A stretch of DNA of 64,000 nt from Gracilibacillus suaedae (GTDB lineage: Bacteria > Bacillota > Bacilli > Bacillales > Amphibacillaceae): contig NZ_JAGFVL010000062.1 in the NCBI RefSeq assembly GCF_017599345.1, positions 186,001-250,000 on the forward strand, read 5' to 3'. Below are positions 1-8,191 of the stretch, piece after piece. The first letter of the stretch is position 1; the number at the start of each line of letters is the position of its first letter. Made by a program: the position numbers and the translations under genes. The notes beneath the pieces were generated by a model. The model had not been told where the DNA came from and searched no databases. It saw only the letters and a list, made by a program, of their open reading frames with translations.

Positions 1-1
1 A

Positions 2-121
2 ACCGATTATTATAGCTTTGCTTCCTTCAGCTATAACCTGTCCATTGTTTCTTTGATCTTTGTCTTTTATATTCCGTTAATGCTAAGTATTGGTTATTAT
101 CGAAAGATTGACGTTCATTAA
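2..121 (+). CDS. C-terminal tail of a membrane protein (partial, runs in from the left edge)
   Basis: An open frame enters the window and ends at a TAA at 119-121, giving 39 residues. They form one hydrophobic segment (about SFSYNLSIVSLIFVFYIPLM) followed by a short basic tail with RKIDVH. This looks like the last transmembrane helix of an ABC-2 type permease or similar membrane protein. Its position beside a C39 peptide exporter suggests an immunity or export permease, but that is inference. The start and most of the gene lie outside the window, so the family cannot be fixed. Confidence 0.45.
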   Translation, partial: TDYYSFASFSYNLSIVSLIFVFYIPLMLSIGYYRKIDVH

Positions 122-124
122 GAA

Positions 125-156
125 AGAGAAGGAAGACACCTTACTCTTCCTTCTCT
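125..156. terminator. Bidirectional terminator between two convergent genes
   Basis: A perfect 12-bp stem (AGAGAAGGAAGA at 125-136, its complement at 145-156) encloses an 8-base loop. The stop codon of the minus-strand winged-helix gene lies at the edge of the loop (141-143). It can serve the plus-strand gene ending at 121 and the minus-strand gene ending at 141. Confidence 0.6.
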
Positions 157-659
157 AAATAATGAAGATGATCCATGCGCTTTAGCTCATAGCCATATCT
201 TCTATGTGTGATAAGAATCGAGGGATATTTTGGATATGGCTCGATTTTTTTCCTCAACCGATTGATATAGACATATAGATTATCTGTACCAACGGGTGTA
301 TCAATTCCCCAAACCTGGTCAAGTAGTCGATCTGTTGTCACAACTGAATTTAAGTTTTCTAATAACAGACAGATAATTTCATATTCAATTGTAGATAAAG
401 GAAGCTCGAGGTTTTCCTTTTTTCTGTAGACAGATCTTTTTCTTACATCTAGGATGATATTCTCATGGAATTTATAATAAAAAGGGAGGCTTTTCGTCAT
501 ATGTTTTAAGGATTTGGAGCTAAGTACGCTTACATTATTTGATTTTACTGGTAGCTCAACAGTGTCGTTAACATAAACAAAATTAAAATTATATTCCGTA
601 AGCAAATTTCTCAATTTTTGTAATGTTCTTTCATCCTCATTAATTAATGTGATGAACAT
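141..659 (-). CDS. Stand-alone OmpR-type winged-helix DNA-binding protein
   Basis: This 172-residue protein ends in a clear OmpR/PhoB-type winged helix (about residues 75-165), with LSTIEYEIICLLLEN, a recognition-helix region around DNLYVYINRLRKKIEP and the wing RRYGYEL. The first 60 or so residues have the length of a shrunken receiver domain, but the acidic pocket and phospho-acceptor aspartate are not recognisable. It probably binds DNA without phosphorylation. It starts 17 bases after the C39 exporter gene on the same strand, with a strong AAAGGAGG site, so the two are probably co-transcribed and it may regulate that locus. Family assignment is firm; the target is inference. Confidence 0.7.
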   Translation of the reverse strand: MFITLINEDERTLQKLRNLLTEYNFNFVYVNDTVELPVKSNNVSVLSSKSLKHMTKSLPFYYKFHENIILDVRKRSVYRKKENLELPLSTIEYEIICLLLENLNSVVTTDRLLDQVWGIDTPVGTDNLYVYINRLRKKIEPYPKYPSILITHRRYGYELKRMDHLHYLEKEE

Positions 660-676
660 TATTTATTTCCTCCTTT

Positions 677-2851
677 TTAATTACCGATTAGTTCTTCCTT
701 TATATTCTGCTTCTGTCCACGATAAAGAGCTGAGTAGTGACCATTTTTGTTTAATAGTTCCTCATGTGTGCCTTTCTCTACTATTTCTCCTTTATCCATG
801 ACATAAATACAGTCTACTTCTTTGATGGTGCTTAATCGGTGGGCAATGATAATTTGAGTAATATTTAGTGATTGTAAATTCTCAGAGATAATAGCTTCCG
901 ATTGATAATCTAATGAACTGGTTGCTTCATCCATAATCAGAATGGATGGTTGCTGTGCAATAGCTCTTGCAATTAATAATCTTTGGCGCTGTCCACCAGA
1001 AAAATTCTCACCTCCTTCGGTCAAAATTGTATGGTAACCCATAGGGAAGCTAATAATTTCATCATGGATATACGCCAGTTCTGCAGCTAGTTTAACTTGT
1101 TCATTAGAAATATTCTTATTTTCCATTCGTATATTTTCTAAAACAGATTTATTGAATAACGTGGTTTCCTGTAATATCGTTCCGATTTGTTTTCTTAAGC
1201 TAGGTAAATTCAATCTTTGTAGAGATATACCGTCATATAGAACTTGTCCCTCTGAAGGAGTGTATAGACCTAAGAATAATTTGGCTAACGTACTTTTTCC
1301 TGAACCAGAAGAGCCTACTATTCCAATTTTCTCTCCCGGTGATATCTTAAGATGAATGTCTTTAAGGATTGGATCACTAAAATCATCGTATTGAAAACTT
1401 ACATGATGTAACTCAATTTGCCCTTGGAGCCTCGGAGGATCTGTCTTTAATATGTTTGTTATACCTTTTGTTTGTTGATCTTCCTCTGTTTTGGTTAACA
1501 TGACGTCATTTATTTTTTGGATGTAAGAATTTATCAGTAACCAATCATTATAGGTTTGACCTAAGGATGATATAGGTGCTAAAAAAGCGGCGGACAGTGC
1601 ATTAAAAGCTAATAAGGTTCCCAAGCTGATTTGTCCATTTATCACATAGTAAGCCCCTACTGCGATCAGTAAAGCCGGAGCTAAAACTAGGATGCCGTTT
1701 GCAAAAGAGTCGAGGCTGGAGGTCCAAAAAGTCCTTTTTTGTGTTATTTGTATTTGATGGCTAAACTTCTTCCACCAGCCTTCGTAAACCTGCCCTTCAA
1801 CAGATAATGTTTTTACATCTGTCATCCCATGTAAAAATTCAGCGAGGAAGCTTTGCGTTTTCGCTTGGGCATTGACATCTCTATCTGTGAGTCGTTTCGT
1901 TACAGTTCTACTGATGAGTACGGATAGGAATATCATGATGCCTAAGGAGATAACGAGCATGCCCATTACGACTGATTGTATTAACATAAAGGTGGCATAG
2001 GTGAATAACAGGATGATATCGATCATAAGTGTGATGGATCGGTTGGAGAGAATCTGTCGGATAATAATATGAGAATTAGAATTAAATACTAAATCTCCAA
2101 CACTTCTTTCCTCGAAAAATGAATAAGGAAGTTTCAGCAGATGACTAACAAATCTTTTCATTAAACTTTCATCAAATAATGTTTGCATTTTGGCTATCAG
2201 AAAGGATCTTAAAATCGAAAATATTTCATAAAACAAGAATAAACTAAGGATGATATACAGGATGGTAGGAAGGATTTCTGTATCTTCTGGTACGATTACA
2301 TTGTCTGTTATCCATCCAATCGTGATCGGGGTGATGATCCCGAATATTTGTAATAACAAAGAGGACAAACAGATGAACATAATCAGATTCTTATTCTGAA
2401 TAATGATTTCAACAAAAGAGCGGAAATTGCCTTGTGCTTTCATCTTCTTAAAATTCTTGGTTGGCGTGAATTCGATTAAATAACCAGAGTAACGATTTTG
2501 AAATTCCTCTAAAGGGATTTTGGCTTTTCCATTGTTAGGGTCGACTATGTAGGCTTTACGCTTGGTTACCTTATTTAAAACGACATAATGATTATTATCG
2601 AAATGAATTAAACACGGTAATTTCATTTTGTGTAGTTGGACAGTAGGGCACTGATAGGATTTCGTGTTTAAATCATAATAGGAAGCAATGTTCACTAAAT
2701 CCTTGAATGATAATCCATCTCTAGAAACTTTAAAATGATTTCGCATATCGGACAAAGAGATATGATGTTGATGATAATGAAGTATCATAGTAATACAGGC
2801 AAGTCCACATTCACTTTCCTGCATTTGTTGAATGTATGGAACTCTTTTCAA
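677..2851 (-). CDS. Bacteriocin-type ABC exporter with N-terminal C39 peptidase
   Basis: This 724-residue protein has the full layout of a peptidase-containing ABC transporter, which cuts double-glycine leaders from peptides and exports the mature product. The C39 domain (about 1-130) shows Gln9 and catalytic Cys15 in QMQESECGLAC, His88 in NNHYVVL and Asp104 in IVDPNNG. Membrane helices follow (about 155-440). The nucleotide-binding domain has Walker A GSSGSGKST near 512-520, signature FSGGQRQR and Walker B LIMDEATSS near 640. A winged-helix gene follows in the same operon, and a two-component system diverges from it. No precursor peptide gene is seen nearby; it may lie left of the window. 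Confidence 0.9.
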   Translation of the reverse strand: MKRVPYIQQMQESECGLACITMILHYHQHHISLSDMRNHFKVSRDGLSFKDLVNIASYYDLNTKSYQCPTVQLHKMKLPCLIHFDNNHYVVLNKVTKRKAYIVDPNNGKAKIPLEEFQNRYSGYLIEFTPTKNFKKMKAQGNFRSFVEIIIQNKNLIMFICLSSLLLQIFGIITPITIGWITDNVIVPEDTEILPTILYIILSLFLFYEIFSILRSFLIAKMQTLFDESLMKRFVSHLLKLPYSFFEERSVGDLVFNSNSHIIIRQILSNRSITLMIDIILLFTYATFMLIQSVVMGMLVISLGIMIFLSVLISRTVTKRLTDRDVNAQAKTQSFLAEFLHGMTDVKTLSVEGQVYEGWWKKFSHQIQITQKRTFWTSSLDSFANGILVLAPALLIAVGAYYVINGQISLGTLLAFNALSAAFLAPISSLGQTYNDWLLINSYIQKINDVMLTKTEEDQQTKGITNILKTDPPRLQGQIELHHVSFQYDDFSDPILKDIHLKISPGEKIGIVGSSGSGKSTLAKLFLGLYTPSEGQVLYDGISLQRLNLPSLRKQIGTILQETTLFNKSVLENIRMENKNISNEQVKLAAELAYIHDEIISFPMGYHTILTEGGENFSGGQRQRLLIARAIAQQPSILIMDEATSSLDYQSEAIISENLQSLNITQIIIAHRLSTIKEVDCIYVMDKGEIVEKGTHEELLNKNGHYSALYRGQKQNIKEELIGN

Positions 2852-3032
2852 TGGTATACCTCCTATTTTTCATTTTTATCCATTTATGGGATAATAATCT
2901 TTAATTCATTCTACCTTAACAATATTACATAACTATAAGAAAAGTCTTAATTAAACCTTAAATTTGGAAATTATGTCATATTTTAATGAATTTCACATGA
3001 TTTAATGTAATAATAAAAAGGAGGTGGTTCAG

Positions 3033-3725
3033 ATGGATATTAAAATTCTTCATGCAGAAGATGATAGGGAGATTAATAATCTTGTTTCCAAATATATAAG
3101 AAAAGAAGGATATTTGATTGATCAAGTGTACAATGGCGAAGAAGCAGAGCGTTTTTTTAAGCTAAACAGCTATTCCTTAGTCATACTAGACTTAATGCTG
3201 CCTCAAATAGACGGATTTGAGTTGTTAAGGCGGTTTAGAATGGAAAAAAATATACCGATCATCGTTCTGTCTGCAAAAAATGAAGATGTGGATAAGATCC
3301 TTACACTAGGATTAGGGGCAGATGATTACATCATGAAACCATTTAGTATGGGTGAGCTGATAGCAAGGGTCAAAGCACAGCTAAGAAGGTACCTCTATCT
3401 CAATGATAGTCATGATCAGCAGCCTACAAAAATAACACAAGGAATATTCGAATTAGATCTCATTACGTACACCCTTAAAAAAGAAAATAAAACGATCAAT
3501 CTGACGAAAACAGAATTCGAATTGTTAAAATTATTGATGCGTAATCCCGGAAAGGTTTTTCCAAAATCTCAAATCTACCATAGTATATGGCAGGAGAATT
3601 ATGTAACCGATGAGAATACGATTATGGTTCATATAAGTAAATTAAGGACAAAAATTGAGGATGACCCTGCAAAACCAAAATACTTACAAACGATTTGGGG
3701 GATCGGATATAAGTGGAATTCTTAG
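3033..3725 (+). CDS. OmpR-family response regulator
   Basis: This is a 230-residue two-domain regulator. The receiver has the acidic pair Asp10-Asp11, phospho-acceptor Asp53 in LVILDLMLP and the conserved Lys in YIMKPFS. The C-terminal OmpR winged helix ends in TIWGIGYKW. A GTG at 3024 is in frame but lies inside the AAAAAGGAGGT ribosome site, so the ATG at 3033 is the better start. The next gene, a histidine kinase, overlaps its end by 13 bases, so they form a cognate pair. It is divergent from the C39 exporter with about 180 bases between, and may control that exporter (inference). Confidence 0.88.
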   Translation: MDIKILHAEDDREINNLVSKYIRKEGYLIDQVYNGEEAERFFKLNSYSLVILDLMLPQIDGFELLRRFRMEKNIPIIVLSAKNEDVDKILTLGLGADDYIMKPFSMGELIARVKAQLRRYLYLNDSHDQQPTKITQGIFELDLITYTLKKENKTINLTKTEFELLKLLMRNPGKVFPKSQIYHSIWQENYVTDENTIMVHISKLRTKIEDDPAKPKYLQTIWGIGYKWNS

Positions 3726-4654
3726 TAATCTTTATTCTGTTCATCATCACGATGTCTCTACTTTTGTACTATCTCTATAAAATAAACGTGTCGGTTAAGA
3801 GATGGAACAAAAATATAGATTTAGCAATCGAAGGTAATTACAATGTGCGATTTTTTGTAATGCCCTATACACCAAGAAGAATGGTTAAACTCGCTATTAA
3901 GCTAAATAAATTGTTGCAAGCGATTCAGAAAATGGCGGAAAGGCAGTCTTATTTAGAATCAACGCGCAAGCAAATGATTGCTAATATGTCACATGATTTA
4001 AGGACTCCGTTAACGTCTATTCTGGGCTATTTAGAAGCGATCAAAAATGATCCTAATCTGACAGGTGCAGAAAAAGAAGAGTTTATCGAAATTATCAGGA
4101 TGAAAGCAGAAAAACTGAATCATCAAATCTATGATTTTTTTGAATTAGCAAAGATTGAATCAGAAGATATCTCGTTAAAAATGGAAAAAGTTAATTTAAA
4201 GGAAAAAGCGGAAGAAACGATCCTAATGTTTTATCAGGATTTTGTCGATGCAGGAATTGAAGTAGAGGTAGATCTTCCAGGAGAGCCTGTATATATAAAA
4301 GGAGATCAATTAAGTATAGACAGGATCTTATATAATTTAATTTCCAATGCGTTAAAATACGGTAAAGATGGGAAAAAGGTCGGCTTACATGTAGTGAAGG
4401 AAAATGATCAGGTAATACTTGAAATATGGGATTCAGGCCAAGGAATCCAAGCAAAGGATTTTTCCAAGTTGTTTGAAAGGCTTTATACAAGTGAGAGATC
4501 TAGAAGTCAGAAATCGTTCAAAGGTAGTGGTCTAGGCTTAACGATCACAAAAAAGCTAGTACAAATGCACGGAGGTACGATTGAGGTAAGTAGTATCCCT
4601 ATGGAAAGGACTACTTTTTCTGTACATTTCCCTCTTATTGATAAAGATATATAG
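3713..4654 (+). CDS. Sensor histidine kinase with one N-terminal membrane helix
   Basis: This 313-residue kinase starts at a GTG that overlaps the end of the response regulator. Residues 3-24 form one membrane segment and there is almost no extracellular part, so it may sense a membrane partner or the envelope itself. The phospho-acceptor His lies in MSHDLRTPLTS (about 94), the N box in NLISNALKYG, and the ATP-lid motifs in IWDSGQGI and GSGLGLTI. The layout resembles small antibiotic- or bacteriocin-sensing kinases that work with an ABC transporter. It lies between its regulator and an ABC-2 permease gene. Confidence 0.87.
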   Translation: MEFLVIFILFIITMSLLLYYLYKINVSVKRWNKNIDLAIEGNYNVRFFVMPYTPRRMVKLAIKLNKLLQAIQKMAERQSYLESTRKQMIANMSHDLRTPLTSILGYLEAIKNDPNLTGAEKEEFIEIIRMKAEKLNHQIYDFFELAKIESEDISLKMEKVNLKEKAEETILMFYQDFVDAGIEVEVDLPGEPVYIKGDQLSIDRILYNLISNALKYGKDGKKVGLHVVKENDQVILEIWDSGQGIQAKDFSKLFERLYTSERSRSQKSFKGSGLGLTITKKLVQMHGGTIEVSSIPMERTTFSVHFPLIDKDI

Positions 4655-4750
4655 TGTAAAACTTTAAGAAATAATTAAGTAGTTTTTTACATCTTTTTAA
4701 GAGTCATTGTTTAAAATGAACATATAAAGTGAAGGGGAGATGTAAAGATT

Positions 4751-5476
4751 ATGCTTAGTATTATTCAAACAGAACTATTAAAATTGAAAAGATCTTGGAT
4801 TGCTTTATTGTTTATCATGGGCAGTTTGGCTAATGCCATTTTTAGTATTGCTTCTCCTAATAATAATGATTTATTGTGGTCAGATGTCTTAGTCAAATCC
4901 TCCACCTATATCAACCTCATGATAGGAGCTCCATTATTTGCATTGTTTGCTGGATTTATTATCGCACAAGAATATCAGCAAAACACGATTAACCAGCTTT
5001 TTACCTATCCACGATCAAGGCAGCAAATATTAATCGCAAAATTTATTGTCATTTTTCTTCTGATTTTTGCTACTATATTTTTATCATTCTTGTTTACTTT
5101 ATTATTCGGAATGTTTAGAGTGGACCAGACACTAAGCTTTTCCTTACTTGGAGAGTTTTTAGTTTTAAATCTGGTAATCGTATTTCTTCATTTTTCCATA
5201 ACACCAATTATTGTGATGCTTAGCATTCTTTTCAAAAATTATATTGTCTCGATTGGGATTGGAATTATTGCAGGCTTTTCGTGTGGGTTGTTAGCTACTA
5301 CACCTTTAGGTATTTATTATCCATGGTCAGGGCCAGTATTAGTGACGTATGATTTCTTGGAATTAATGAATGTGGATGTATCACCTGTTTATCTAACCTT
5401 AGCCGTTTGCTTAGTAGTCCCATTGTCGGTTTGTTTTAGTTTATATAAAAGAGCAGATATTCATAGTGGAGCATAA
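4751..5476 (+). CDS. ABC-2 type permease (lantibiotic-immunity-like)
   Basis: This 241-residue protein has about six hydrophobic segments. Its N-terminal LLKLKRSW and a later QEYQQNTINQLFTYP loop are typical of ABC-2 permeases of the immunity or drug-export type. It starts 96 bases after the histidine kinase with a GAAGGGGAG ribosome site. Such permeases need a separate ATPase, usually encoded next door, and none is present on either side. The partner may lie outside the window or elsewhere. A role in self-protection against the peptide handled by the C39 exporter is inference. Confidence 0.7.
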   Translation: MLSIIQTELLKLKRSWIALLFIMGSLANAIFSIASPNNNDLLWSDVLVKSSTYINLMIGAPLFALFAGFIIAQEYQQNTINQLFTYPRSRQQILIAKFIVIFLLIFATIFLSFLFTLLFGMFRVDQTLSFSLLGEFLVLNLVIVFLHFSITPIIVMLSILFKNYIVSIGIGIIAGFSCGLLATTPLGIYYPWSGPVLVTYDFLELMNVDVSPVYLTLAVCLVVPLSVCFSLYKRADIHSGA

Positions 5477-5565
5477 ATTCTAGTAATCTTAAATGGTTTT
5501 TAAGGTCAAATCTTACATAGAAATCTATAATGGGATTAAAACCATGGGTAAGGATGTAATCGCCA

Positions 5566-5973
5566 ATGAAACAGTATTTTATCTATATTGCCTGGATGGT
5601 CTCGGTTATCGCAACAATAGGCAGCTTGTTTTTTAGTGAAATCCTGCATTTTACACCTTGTAAATTATGCTGGTTTTCTAGAATCTTGATGTATCCACTC
5701 TCTATCATTCTTGGCATAGCCGCTTATTACAATGACTATCGTGTAAAAATCTATGTGCTACCATTCAGCTTATTAGGTATTGGGTTAAGTATTTTCCATT
5801 ACCTTGACCAAAAAACCACTTTCTTTCGTTCTCTTTCTCATTGCAGTGAGAGTGTACCGTGTAATGGGATGTACATAAACTGGTTTGGTTTTATTACGAT
5901 TCCATTTCTAGCATTGTGCGCATTTTTACTCATCTCGCTTTTTCTTTTGATGGCAAAGGAAAAGGTGAGATGA
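5566..5973 (+). CDS. bdbC: Disulfide bond formation protein of the DsbB/BdbC family
   Basis: This 135-residue membrane protein has four predicted helices and the two cysteine pairs of the family: CKLCW in the first periplasmic-side loop, and a second loop with CSESVPC. BdbC/DsbB proteins reoxidise a thioredoxin-like thiol oxidase and pass electrons to quinone. B. subtilis BdbC is of similar size. It is the last gene in the rightward run that begins with the response regulator. Bdb-type oxidases make disulfides in some exported bacteriocins such as sublancin, so a link with the C39 locus is possible but not shown. The usual partner BdbD is not in the window. Confidence 0.87.
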   Translation: MKQYFIYIAWMVSVIATIGSLFFSEILHFTPCKLCWFSRILMYPLSIILGIAAYYNDYRVKIYVLPFSLLGIGLSIFHYLDQKTTFFRSLSHCSESVPCNGMYINWFGFITIPFLALCAFLLISLFLLMAKEKVR

Positions 5974-6084
5974 TAGCAAAAGTGCGCTACCGCAAAAGCT
6001 AACGCACTTGAGCCACTCTTATAATTCTTCCTCATTCGTAGCGATTACTTGCTCAAATGAATTTTCAAAAGATAGACAATTCCC

Positions 6085-6151
6085 TTAGCGGAGGCATAAT
6101 CATAATACGGAGACTCCTGTAGGACAGCGGGAGCTGAAGATCCACTTGGTG
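6085..6151 (+). repeat. Dispersed intergenic repeat, copy 1
   Basis: The stretch carries the words TAGCGGAGGC, AGACTCCTGT and GAGCTGAAGATCCACT. The same words recur in the same order on the minus strand at 10563-10626 and, more diverged, on the plus strand at 42852-42919. It lies between bdbC and the chemoreceptor gene and is non-coding. Similar sequence is common between genes in Bacillaceae; its function is unknown. Confidence 0.6.
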
Positions 6152-6163
6152 TCCTATATTAGG

Positions 6164-6994
6164 TTATTGCGAGTGAATCAAACTATCTTTCATATAATCT
6201 TTTAATTTATCAGAGGTTGCTTTTAATTCGTTTACTTGATTAATAAATTCATGGACAAGCTCTGCTTCTTTTTGAGATGTATTAGAAATTTCTTGGTAAT
6301 CGTTTTGCAATTCGGTTAAGGAATTGGTGATATTCTGTAGTGTTTCTTCAATTTGCCCAGTAGCAGACTTAGAATTATTCGAAAGTTTGCGAATTTCTTC
6401 CGCTACTACACCAAATCCTGCCCCTGCACTACCAACCCGAGCTGCCTCAATGGATGCATTTAGTCCAAGTAAGTTTGTTTGCTCACTAATATTGTTGATA
6501 GTGCCAGCAATATCTTTAATGTTGCTAGAATATTCTACTGTGTTGTTCGTTTGCTCTTGCATAGTTGCTGTTTTATCCGTTAAACTTTCTGCGTTTTGAG
6601 CAATGTCATTTACTCTTTCTGTTAAGGAATCGGCAATCTTTTCGACGGATTCAATAATACTATGTAAAACCTCTTTCTTTTTGGTACTCACGGCGGCATT
6701 AATTGCACCTATCATGTCACCATCATCATTTTTGACCGGAATCGAAATACTATCAAAAGGTATTCCGAATTCCTCTGCTGGGACAGGTACAACGGTGGTA
6801 CCTTCCTTATTGACCATCGCATAATTCAAGTAACCTTCTGGTAAGGGATCACCTGGCTTATGTCCGAAATCCAATTCTGAGCTAGGTGAGTAGAACAAAT
6901 ATTTCTCGTGATCAAAAACGGTGATCATAATTTCTTCACGCATGATTGATTTAATATAAGGTATCGATGTTATAAAAGCTTCTATATGGTTCAT
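6164..6994 (-). CDS. Soluble methyl-accepting chemotaxis protein (YfmS-like)
   Basis: This 276-residue protein has no membrane segment. The N-terminal 120 residues look like a small GAF/PAS-like sensor ([18 protein letters not shown], then [14 protein letters not shown]). The rest is a chemoreceptor signalling coil, with the hairpin tip near [20 protein letters not shown] and [16 protein letters not shown]. It should dock to CheW/CheA and signal from the cytoplasm. B. subtilis YfmS has the same size and layout. The ATG at 6994 has an AGAAAGGAG site at good distance, whereas an in-frame start ten codons upstream does not. It is a single gene. Confidence 0.85.
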   Translation of the reverse strand: MNHIEAFITSIPYIKSIMREEIMITVFDHEKYLFYSPSSELDFGHKPGDPLPEGYLNYAMVNKEGTTVVPVPAEEFGIPFDSISIPVKNDDGDMIGAINAAVSTKKKEVLHSIIESVEKIADSLTERVNDIAQNAESLTDKTATMQEQTNNTVEYSSNIKDIAGTINNISEQTNLLGLNASIEAARVGSAGAGFGVVAEEIRKLSNNSKSATGQIEETLQNITNSLTELQNDYQEISNTSQKEAELVHEFINQVNELKATSDKLKDYMKDSLIHSQ

Positions 6995-7025
6995 GTAGTT
7001 ACTCCTTTCTAGTATAATCATCACG

Positions 7026-7105
7026 GTGTAGTCCCCACTTCAAGTTTCAAGTAAAACAAGAAAGTTGAAGCAGGGATTACAGACGTAACCTTCATGCTCA
7101 TATTC
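7026..7105. repeat. Second dispersed repeat family, copy A
   Basis: The stretch shares an ordered set of words with 14690-14790: CGGTG, CACTTCAA, a TTTCA/AGTAAA block, ACAAG, and a G(C/T)AGGGAT block followed by CAGACG and TAAC. Both copies are intergenic. The match is imperfect with small gaps, and I aligned it by eye. Confidence 0.4.
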
Positions 7106-7110
7106 TGTCT

Positions 7111-7860
7111 CTATTTAGTATTGGTAAATCCGCCATCAATGCGAATTACTTCACCATTAATATACTGTGCTTTGGACGTTAGTAAGAACGTAACTAGTTC
7201 CGCTACTTCCTCAGGTGTACCAAGACGCTTTTGAGGAATACCGCCCGTTGCATTTTCTTTCATTTTAGGGTTTGCTTCATAAAATTCCTTGACCATGGGT
7301 GTTTCTGTTGGACCTGGAGCAATTGCGTTTACACGTAATCCATCTTTGGCATATTCGGCAACCATACTTTTGGTTAGACCGACAATACCGTGCTTCGTTG
7401 CAGAATAGGTAACAACCGAATCTTGACCAGTCACACCTGCACTTGAAGAAGTATTAACAATCGACCCTCCACCATTTTTAAGCATGATCTCAGCTACATA
7501 TCGTACACCATATAGAGCTCCTAATAGATTGATTCCGACAATCTGTTCAATTTCTGAAACCTCTGTATTTAGGAAGTATTCACCACTTCCAGAGATGCCA
7601 GCATTGTTGAAGAAATAATCAATTGTACCGAAATGTTCAACCGTTTGATCTACATATCGCTTTACATCTTCTGCTTTAGCAACATCTGCTTTAACAAAGA
7701 TCGCATCTACTCCGATTTCTTTTAATTTTTCGACGGTTTCGTTGCCACCTTGTTCATCTACATCAGCTATTGTAATATTTACACCTTCTTGTGCTAATCG
7801 ATATGCGGTAGATTGTCCTAATCCACTACCGCCACCGGTGATAATCGCAACTTTACTCAT
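7111..7860 (-). CDS. Short-chain dehydrogenase/reductase
   Basis: This is a classical 249-residue SDR. The NAD(P)-binding motif is TGGGSGLGQS near the N-terminus, with NNAG near residue 90, catalytic Ser in NTSSSAG and the YxxxK pair in YSATKHG. The C-terminus has the usual YINGEVIRIDGG. An acidic Asp in TIADVDE after the second strand favours NAD over NADP. The substrate cannot be read; relatives act on glucose, acyl-ACP or small alcohols. A strong AAAGGAGTGG site precedes the ATG. It stands alone, divergent from the MFS gene, with a palindrome between them. Confidence 0.85.
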   Translation of the reverse strand: MSKVAIITGGGSGLGQSTAYRLAQEGVNITIADVDEQGGNETVEKLKEIGVDAIFVKADVAKAEDVKRYVDQTVEHFGTIDYFFNNAGISGSGEYFLNTEVSEIEQIVGINLLGALYGVRYVAEIMLKNGGGSIVNTSSSAGVTGQDSVVTYSATKHGIVGLTKSMVAEYAKDGLRVNAIAPGPTETPMVKEFYEANPKMKENATGGIPQKRLGTPEEVAELVTFLLTSKAQYINGEVIRIDGGFTNTK

Positions 7861-7952
7861 GGATATCCACTCCTTTTTTTAGTTCTTAATAACTAGACTC
7901 GCTATAAATGATAATATCTGACTTGTTAGATTGACAATAAATTTAGCTTGGT

Positions 7953-7968
7953 ATGCAAAAGTTTGCAT
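7953..7968. promoter_or_regulatory. Palindrome in the SDR/MFS intergenic region (7861-8149)
   Basis: ATGCAAA and TTTGCAT face each other across two bases, forming a likely operator. On the minus strand a TTGTCA box (7930-7935) and an AT-rich -10 region lie just downstream, toward the SDR gene. The rest of this 290-base gap shows nothing coding. The regulator is unknown. Confidence 0.4.
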
Positions 7969-8191
7969 CTATAGAACTAGGCTATGAGCTAATAATTGAC
8001 ATCTGCTACTAAAAAATGGTTTTCGTTCCTGTATAGAATTGCCACAATATTGTGAATTATACAGTTAGAGTGCATAGTGTTTTCCCTTTATTCATAATAG
8101 GAGTATCATAATATTTAGAGAGACGAAATAAATAGAAGAAGGGATTATTATTTTAAATCAAGAGCAACTAGCAAAGCGTAATCTGTCCATT

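Noticed and set aside
1152-1355. Plus-strand frame inside the C39 exporter gene.
   Set aside because: It is a shadow of the Walker A region on the opposite strand.
5980-6009. AAGTGCG / CGCACTT inverted repeat after bdbC as a terminator.
   Set aside because: The stem is only seven bases, the loop is long and no T run follows.
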